From: GCA-2731375 sp964590195
GTDB taxonomy: Bacteria; Pseudomonadota; Alphaproteobacteria; GCA-2731375
NCBI GenBank assembly: GCA_964590195.1
Contig: CAZPWJ010000090.1
Coordinates: 1-19,236 of the forward strand
Direction of reading: 5' to 3'
Length of the DNA: 19,236 nt
Notes under the pieces: generated by a model
Database searches by the model: none
The model's input: only the letters and a program-made list of their open reading frames with translations
Told to the model about the DNA's origin: nothing
Shown: positions 15,096-19,236 of the stretch, piece after piece
How positions within the stretch are numbered: position 1 is the first letter of the stretch
Layout of the letters: every line of letters starts with the position of its first letter
Program-made: the position numbers and the translations under genes

Positions 15096-15509
15096 ATGAC
15101 AACCACAGCTGAACAAGTTATCGCCGCCCTGGGTTTGCAACCCCATCCCGAAGGCGGGCATTACGCCGAAACCTACCGTCACCGGCCCGGCACTGGCGGG
15201 CGCGGGGCAATGACGGCGATCTATTATCTGCTGCGCCAGGGCGAGGTCTCCGCCTGGCATCGGGTCAACGATGCGGATGAAATCTGGCATTACTACGCCG
15301 GCGCGCCGCTGGAACTGATGCGCGGCAGGGAACGCCTGCTGCTGGGTCCGGATCTAGGGGCGGGGCAACGGCCCCAGGGCGTCATCCCCATGGGCGAATG
15401 GCAATCGGCCCGCTCTCTGGGTGAATGGACCCTGGTCGGCTGCACGGTCGGTCCGGCCTTTGACTTCGCCGGCTTCGAGATGGCGCCAGCGGGCTGGCAG
15501 CCGAACTAG
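15096..15509 (+). CDS. Cupin-domain protein of the DUF985 (Cupin_5) family
   Basis: The product (137 aa) is a single cupin fold. It starts AEQVIAALGLQPHPEGGHYAETYRH, the signature of DUF985, followed by TAIYYLLRQGEVSAWHRVNDADEIWHYYAG with likely metal-binding H55 and H65, and then GCTVGPAFDFAGFEMA. Members are thought to bind metal and perhaps sugars; no reaction is established. The ATG at 15096 is one base after the mgtE stop, and the longer reading from 15042 would lie inside mgtE. Its end overlaps by four bases the end of the TIGR02186 gene on the other strand. A link with Mg2+ transport is suggested only by position. Confidence 0.88.
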   Translation: MTTTAEQVIAALGLQPHPEGGHYAETYRHRPGTGGRGAMTAIYYLLRQGEVSAWHRVNDADEIWHYYAGAPLELMRGRERLLLGPDLGAGQRPQGVIPMGEWQSARSLGEWTLVGCTVGPAFDFAGFEMAPAGWQPN

Positions 15510-16282
15510 GTCCGCTTGAAAACCGCGCCCGCAAACCAGCCCGCGAATAGCGCCATGGCCAGGGCGGCAATGCCATACAGCGCGGAATGGCTATGGGCAA
15601 AGGCGAAGACCCTTGCACCCACGCCAATCTTGGAGACGACCAATGGTGTGGTTTGGGCGCTGATTACCTTTCCCTGACGTAAAAGATAGACCGTCACATT
15701 GTAGGTCCCCGTCGGTACGTTGGAGGGGAAGAATATGTCGCTGCGAAACAGGCGGTTTCCCAGCAAGGTGATTTGGCCATTTTCTTCCGGATACAACCCC
15801 AGCCGCTGCTTGCCGCGGATCAGGGCGGCACGAAAGGCCGACAGATCACCATCGGAACCGCTCGGCTTGATCATACGGATGTGCTCCAGGCCAACGCCAT
15901 GGCGGGCCAGAATACGGTTCGATGCCAATGACTCCGGCGGCCTGGTGCTGGCCAAACGATAAAAAGCGGGCACACTGCCAAAGGTCAGATTATGCCGGTT
16001 GATCCAGATTCCGCCAATGCGTTCCTTACGCCGGACCATGATGTCTTCCGCCGGCCCGCGCACGACGATAATCACATCCGCCGCATCGCCCTCGATAGCA
16101 CCGAATAACAGCAGCTTGGTGCCGGCAAAGCCCGTTGTCACCGCGATCAAATGATCCGAAAGGTCCGCTACTACCTCTTGGGCCAACGCCGGGCGAACCA
16201 GTCCGGCGAGCATAAGGAGCAGCGACAGACCAAGCCCCAGATGGCTCATTCGACCCCTGCGGGACTGCATCCTGTCCCTCAT
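15506..16282 (-). CDS. TIGR02186-family membrane-anchored periplasmic protein
   Basis: The 258-aa product has an N-terminal signal (basic start, hydrophobic LGLGLSLLLMLAGLV, cleavage near ALAQ), a periplasmic beta-rich body (FGAIEGDAADVIIVVRGP, then PTGTYNVTVYLLRQGKVIS) and one C-terminal membrane helix (YGIAALAMALFAGWFAGAVF) followed by KRT. This layout and the motifs are those of TIGR02186, a family found in alphaproteobacteria next to TauE/SafE exporters. Its start overlaps the tauE stop by one base (TGATG), so translation is coupled. I infer that it is a periplasmic partner of the exporter, perhaps for substrate capture or assembly. No catalytic residues are evident. Confidence 0.85.
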   Translation of the reverse strand: MRDRMQSRRGRMSHLGLGLSLLLMLAGLVRPALAQEVVADLSDHLIAVTTGFAGTKLLLFGAIEGDAADVIIVVRGPAEDIMVRRKERIGGIWINRHNLTFGSVPAFYRLASTRPPESLASNRILARHGVGLEHIRMIKPSGSDGDLSAFRAALIRGKQRLGLYPEENGQITLLGNRLFRSDIFFPSNVPTGTYNVTVYLLRQGKVISAQTTPLVVSKIGVGARVFAFAHSHSALYGIAALAMALFAGWFAGAVFKRT

Positions 16283-17205
16283 CAGCCGTGCCCCACCAAT
16301 GCGCCGATGGAATATAAATCATCGGGACGGGCCAATAATTCGTAAGCTAGCCGGGCACAGACCCCAAGCACGATTAGCGCCAACATACTGCGCAACTGTT
16401 CGCCCGGCAGCTTGGCGCCCGCCCGGGTCCCCAACTGGGCCCCTATGACGCCTCCCGTCAGCAACAGCAAGGCCAGGAAAATATCAACCGTTTGATTCTG
16501 CCAGGCCTGCAGGAAGGTGACGTTGGCGGTGACGAAGATAATCTGGAACAACGACGTCCCCACTACCATCGCCGTCGGCATGCCAAGCAGATAAATCATC
16601 GCCGGGACCATGATGAAGCCGCCGCCGACACCCATGATCGCCGCCAGAATGCCCACGAGAATGCCGATACTCAGAGGCAACAGTGCCGATATATAGAGTT
16701 TGGAGCGGCGGAACCGCATTTTAAAAGGCAGGCCATGCAGCCAGTTATGCTGATGCAATTTACGCCGCTTGCCGCCCGGTTTACGCTGCCGCGAAATCGC
16801 CTTCAAGCTCTCAACCAGCATCAAGGCACCGATAATGCCCAGAAAAATGACGTAGGATGAGCGGATCACCAAATCAATCTGGCCCACGCCTTGCAACAGG
16901 CCAAAAACCCAGACACCCAAGGTAGAGCCAAGTATACCGCCAATGAGGAGGACAATACCCATTTTCAGGTCAACATTACCCCGCCGCCAATGGGCCAGGG
17001 CACCGGAAACGGAGGAGGCAACGATCTGATTTGCTTCCGTGGCCACGGCGACGGCGGGCGTAATTCCGGCAAAAATCAATAGGGGTGTCATCAAAAAGCC
17101 GCCGCCGACACCAAACAGTCCGGACAGAAAGCCAACCCCCGCGCCCATGCCTAGAAACAGGAAGACGTTAACCGATAGTTCCGCGATCGGGAGATAGATC
17201 TGCAT
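16282..17205 (-). CDS. TauE/SafE-family sulfite or organosulfonate exporter
   Basis: This is a 307-aa inner-membrane protein with about eight transmembrane segments in two inverted repeats. Each repeat carries the family motif: GFLSGLFGVGGGFLMTPLL (about 24-43) and LVGILAAIMGVGGGFIMVPAM in the second half. A basic cytoplasmic insert (RQRKPGGKRRKLHQHNW) joins the halves. TauE/SafE proteins export sulfite, sulfoacetate or related sulfur anions. In BigR-controlled loci of Xylella and Agrobacterium a TauE-like protein removes sulfite made from sulfide detoxification. Here it is cotranscribed with TIGR02186 and lies downstream of a BigR/SqrR-type gene, with a candidate operator at 17237-17252. There is no clear Shine-Dalgarno before the ATG at 17205. 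Confidence 0.9.
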   Translation of the reverse strand: MQIYLPIAELSVNVFLFLGMGAGVGFLSGLFGVGGGFLMTPLLIFAGITPAVAVATEANQIVASSVSGALAHWRRGNVDLKMGIVLLIGGILGSTLGVWVFGLLQGVGQIDLVIRSSYVIFLGIIGALMLVESLKAISRQRKPGGKRRKLHQHNWLHGLPFKMRFRRSKLYISALLPLSIGILVGILAAIMGVGGGFIMVPAMIYLLGMPTAMVVGTSLFQIIFVTANVTFLQAWQNQTVDIFLALLLLTGGVIGAQLGTRAGAKLPGEQLRSMLALIVLGVCARLAYELLARPDDLYSIGALVGHG

Positions 17206-17576
17206 GCAACAGGCACATCAACTAGTGGCACGAAATATTCTAGCGCTAATATCATGGCACATTTGCTTGGCGGCACCGCTGAATGGCCTTAGCCAATCAT
17301 AAAGAAACCCCCAAAAGAATAGAGCCGCCTTCCCCAAGAGCAATTTTTACGAATCGCCGTCGCCCCAAGATACTTTTCGCGCGACTTAACTAATTGATTC
17401 AATTGCCAAATTCTTAAGAGTCCGAGCGCATTGAGAAATAATACGCTCATGGCCACCCCGACGAGATAGTTGGTGAATACAGCACAATGGCCAGTTATGG
17501 CAAACAAAACCTATTGTAAATCAATAAAAAGGCCAAACACGGCAAGATTACCCGGTCAATAGGCCGCCCAAAAGAG
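17206..17576. other. 371-base AT-richer gap between bigR and tauE
   Basis: No convincing gene is present. A 72-codon minus-strand frame (17289-17507) starts at a TTG; an internal ATG at 17450 would give a 53-aa peptide with one membrane helix and GGGGTGG just before it, but I rate it below 0.2. CCTATTG (17510-17516) and CAATAGG (17557-17563) form an inverted repeat around a 40-base loop downstream of bigR, possibly part of a weak terminator. The tauE promoter and candidate operator lie at the low-coordinate end. Base composition is clearly more AT-rich than the genes around it. Confidence 0.5.
17237..17252 (-). promoter_or_regulatory. Candidate BigR/SqrR operator upstream of tauE
   Basis: On the minus strand the site reads ATAT-TAGCGCTA-GAAT, an imperfect dyad with the perfect core TAGCGCTA. 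It overlaps TAGAAT, a possible -10 box, 32 bases before the tauE ATG. It shares the frame AT(A/T)T-N8-GAAT with the site at 18055-18070. Confidence 0.4.
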
Positions 17577-17894
17577 CTAGTGGCGCTTTAACACACATCC
17601 CCCGTCGCAAATCAGGTTATGCAACAATTCGATGATTGAGCGGGCCTCGTCGCCCTGCAGAGAGTAGAAGATATTCTGCGCCGAACGTCTTGGTATCACC
17701 AAGCCGTCCTTACGCAGACGGGCGAGGTGTTGCGATAATGCTGACTGACTAATTCCTAGCAAACTTTCCAATTCACCGACGCTTCGCTCGCCCTCGCTCA
17801 GATGGCAAAGAATTAAAAGCCGGCGTTCGTTTGCCATGGCTTTTAGAACGCGGCTTGCATCGCGGGCATTCTCCTGCATCACGGCCAGGTTCAT
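17577..17894 (-). CDS. bigR: ArsR-family repressor, BigR/SqrR-type persulfide sensor
   Basis: This is a winged helix-turn-helix repressor of 105 aa from the ATG at 17894, or 121 aa from a GTG at 17942; neither has a strong ribosome-binding site. The recognition region is VGELESLLGISQSALSQHLARLRKDGLV, with the wing NIFYSLQ. Two cysteines stand where BigR and SqrR sense sulfane sulfur: one in RLLILCHL (C30, or C46 in the long form) and one in LLHNLICDG (C96 or C112). They are 66 residues apart, as in SqrR (C41, C107) and BigR (C42, C108), where a disulfide or tetrasulfide link releases DNA. A third cysteine (GGC) follows. There is no metal-binding ELCVCDL motif of arsenic sensors. It probably represses itself and tauE. 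The symbol is assigned by motif and context, not by a search. Confidence 0.82.
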   Translation of the reverse strand: MNLAVMQENARDASRVLKAMANERRLLILCHLSEGERSVGELESLLGISQSALSQHLARLRKDGLVIPRRSAQNIFYSLQGDEARSIIELLHNLICDGGCVLKRH

Positions 17895-17973
17895 CTCGGT
17901 ATCCCCGTGTCTTATCGCGCTATCCGCGCTTTTGTCCAACACAACAGTTGCAACGCAGCGACAGCACCTCCCA

Positions 17974-17988
17974 GTAACCGCTGGTTAC
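17974..17988. repeat. Perfect dyad GTAACC-GCT-GGTTAC upstream of bigR
   Basis: A 6-base inverted repeat with a 3-base centre lies 32 bases upstream of the GTG at 17942 and 80 bases upstream of the ATG at 17894. It is either in the bigR leader (a small hairpin) or a second operator for an unknown protein. It does not match the ATTC-N8 form of the other candidate sites. Confidence 0.35.
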
Positions 17989-18054
17989 AATCTTTTCTCA
18001 CTCGTTGTTACGACAAGACTCGAAGCGATACAATAAAAAAAGCAATATAAGAAC

Positions 18055-18070
18055 ATTCTAAATAAGAAAT
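18055..18070 (-). promoter_or_regulatory. Candidate BigR/SqrR operator upstream of bigR
   Basis: On the minus strand the site reads ATTT-CTTATTTA-GAAT, one base away from the symmetric form ATTC-N8-GAAT. It overlaps the end of the ccdA stop codon and sits just upstream of TATATT, a possible -10 box for bigR. It resembles the site upstream of tauE. The match to a known SqrR operator is from memory and untested. Confidence 0.4.
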
Positions 18071-18813
18071 CATCCTATTTCCCCAAGCACGGGAAGTATT
18101 TCTATTAGCCAGAATCCCAATAGCTCGAATGAATTAAAAACAAACAACAATCCTGTTACAATCAGAAGGCCGCCGGTTGCTAATTCTATACGCCGCATAT
18201 GATGACGCATTCGTTTCATCCAACGTAAAAACGGTGCGGCAAGAAATGCCGCCAGAAGAAATGGAATACCCAAGCCGGCGGCATAAACAGAGAGCAACGA
18301 GGTGCCATACCATAAACTATCACTCCGCGCGGCAATTGAAAGCACGGTTGCTAATATTGGGCCAATACAGGGCGTCCAGCCAAAGGCAAAGGCCAAGCCC
18401 AACAGATAGGCACCGACAAGACCGGTTGGCCGGTTTTGCAAATGCAGGCGCATCTCTCTGTTCAAAAAAGGCAGCCGAAACAGCCCGATGATATGTAAGC
18501 CAAAGATAATAATCACTACGCCGGCGATCTGACCAAGGACCAATTTATGCTGCAAAAGGATGCCGCTAATGGCGGAAGCGGAGGCGCCCAGGGCGACGAA
18601 AACGCTTGAGAAGCCAAAAATAAAAAATAGCGCCGAAATAACAACGCGCCGCGCACCTCCAACATCCGTGTCCCGTTCGCCAGAAAGCTGTTCCAGCGAG
18701 GTGCCGCCCAGAAAGCATAAATATGCCGGCACCAAGGGCAAAACGCAGGGCGACACGAAACTTAGAATGCCCCCGCCGAGAGCACCGGCATAACTGATAT
18801 CAAAGCCGCTCAT
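18070..18813 (-). CDS. ccdA: CcdA/DsbD-like thiol-redox membrane protein
   Basis: CcdA-type proteins carry reducing power across the inner membrane, from cytoplasmic thioredoxin to periplasmic thiol proteins (cytochrome c maturation or sulfur metabolism). The 247-aa product has about six transmembrane helices. The two redox cysteines are C23 in FVSPCVLPLVPAY and C149 in FGWTPCIGPIL, the paired signatures of the family. AGGA lies 8 bases before the ATG at 18813. It is the first gene of the minus-strand sulfur module. CcdA-like proteins accompany BigR-type regulators and TauE exporters in several alphaproteobacteria, so the likely role is reduction in the periplasm linked to sulfide or sulfite handling. 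A plain cytochrome c biogenesis role cannot be excluded. Confidence 0.9.
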   Translation of the reverse strand: MSGFDISYAGALGGGILSFVSPCVLPLVPAYLCFLGGTSLEQLSGERDTDVGGARRVVISALFFIFGFSSVFVALGASASAISGILLQHKLVLGQIAGVVIIIFGLHIIGLFRLPFLNREMRLHLQNRPTGLVGAYLLGLAFAFGWTPCIGPILATVLSIAARSDSLWYGTSLLSVYAAGLGIPFLLAAFLAAPFLRWMKRMRHHMRRIELATGGLLIVTGLLFVFNSFELLGFWLIEILPVLGEIG

Positions 18814-18913
18814 TGGCTAATCCTAACCGCAGATAAACAATAACCTAAGTATGGGCGCCTCAACCGCGCGCCGCCAGTACGCTGTAGCATGCAATCGGCC
18901 CGATCACGACGAT

Positions 18914-18941
18914 TTTACAGAAACCCTGGGTGCGCTACAGT
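18914..18941 (+). promoter_or_regulatory. Sigma-70-like promoter giving a leaderless start
   Basis: TTTACA (18914-18919) and TACAGT (18936-18941) are separated by 16 bases. The ATG at 18948 follows only six bases after the -10 box, so transcription would begin at or next to the start codon. Confidence 0.4.
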
Positions 18942-18947
18942 GTCGCC

Positions 18948-19142
18948 ATGAGCAGCGATCCAAAGGCTCAGGGCGAAGGAGAAGCGCTCAATGAAATCTA
19001 CACACGCGGCATTATCTCTCCATTGCCGATTTTGCGCCCGTGTGATCGGTTGCGGGTGACGGCGCAACGCATTGAGCGCAACCTATTTACGGAGATAAGA
19101 AATATATCTAATGGCATATGCCCTTGGTCATTTAGTATATAA
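18948..19142 (+). CDS. Doubtful small ORF (64 aa), unknown
   Basis: The frame starts MSSDPKAQGEGEALNEIYTRG and runs into a basic helical middle (CDRLRVTAQRIERNLFTEIRN). The end (NGICPWSFSI) lies in DNA that has become AT-rich and looks unlike coding sequence of this genome. There is no ribosome-binding site, but a promoter sits so close that a leaderless message is plausible. I recognise no family. It may instead be the first part of a gene broken by a frameshift near 19080, because the GC-rich, codon-like pattern stops there. It is divergent from ccdA. Confidence 0.3.
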   Translation: MSSDPKAQGEGEALNEIYTRGIISPLPILRPCDRLRVTAQRIERNLFTEIRNISNGICPWSFSI

Positions 19143-19236
19143 GTATTATTATTAGAATTTCATCAAGTAATATTTTCGTTTCATAAGAATACGCCAAACT
19201 CCTTTTAATCTTAACTTATGAATCATTTACCCGTTC
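19143..19236. other. AT-rich right edge, no gene seen
   Basis: This short stretch is strongly AT-rich (TATATAAGTATTATTATTAG and similar) and has no open frame of note. It may be a promoter region for a gene beyond the window or the edge of a region of different origin. Confidence 0.4.

Noticed and set aside
17289..17507. Small minus-strand ORF between bigR and tauE
   Set aside because: Starts with TTG, has no family resemblance and lies in AT-rich spacer; kept only as a remote possibility within the gap entry.

Overview
The window reads as a GC-rich chromosomal segment of an alphaproteobacterium, most likely of the Rhodospirillales type. Three things point there: a GTTC-N7-GTTC LexA box (the alphaproteobacterial SOS operator) upstream of recA, strong GC preference at third codon positions, and the gene families present. 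It looks like ordinary, densely packed chromosome. I see no integrase, complete insertion sequence, phage module, CRISPR array or toxin-antitoxin pair.

Layout. 161-3600: a small unknown protein, recA with its terminator, promoter and LexA box, a divergent zinc-ribbon protein related to the N-terminal domain of IS1595-type transposases, and a TPR plus beta-barrel outer-membrane protein. 3809-7569: a probable catabolic operon with a MerR/LiuR-like regulator behind a perfect TTTACGT-CA-ACGTAAA palindrome, then a FadH-type 2,4-dienoyl-CoA reductase and a long-chain-type acyl-CoA dehydrogenase. 7606-10124: a low-complexity Ser/Lys-rich protein, a HAD phosphatase and a MATE exporter. 10147-11738 (minus strand): an LLM-type flavin oxidoreductase and a SnoaL-like protein. 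11818-13442: a secreted His-rich protein, lipB (minus) and a stand-alone single-domain FliN-like protein. 13467-15509: tRNA-Leu(GAG) with promoter and terminator, an MgtE magnesium channel and a DUF985 cupin.

15506-18813 is the most coherent system. It is a minus-strand sulfur-stress module: a CcdA-like thiol-redox membrane protein, a BigR/SqrR-type persulfide-sensing ArsR repressor with its two cysteines exactly 66 residues apart, a TauE/SafE sulfite exporter, and its TIGR02186 partner. Two candidate operators of the form ATTC-N8-(A/T-rich half site) lie upstream of bigR and of tauE. The sulfide-oxidising enzymes usual in such loci (SQR, persulfide dioxygenase or Blh, rhodanese) are absent here. 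The right end (after 18814) turns AT-rich and holds only one doubtful small ORF behind a leaderless-type promoter.

All functional calls come from reading motifs and family resemblance by eye; no database search was run.
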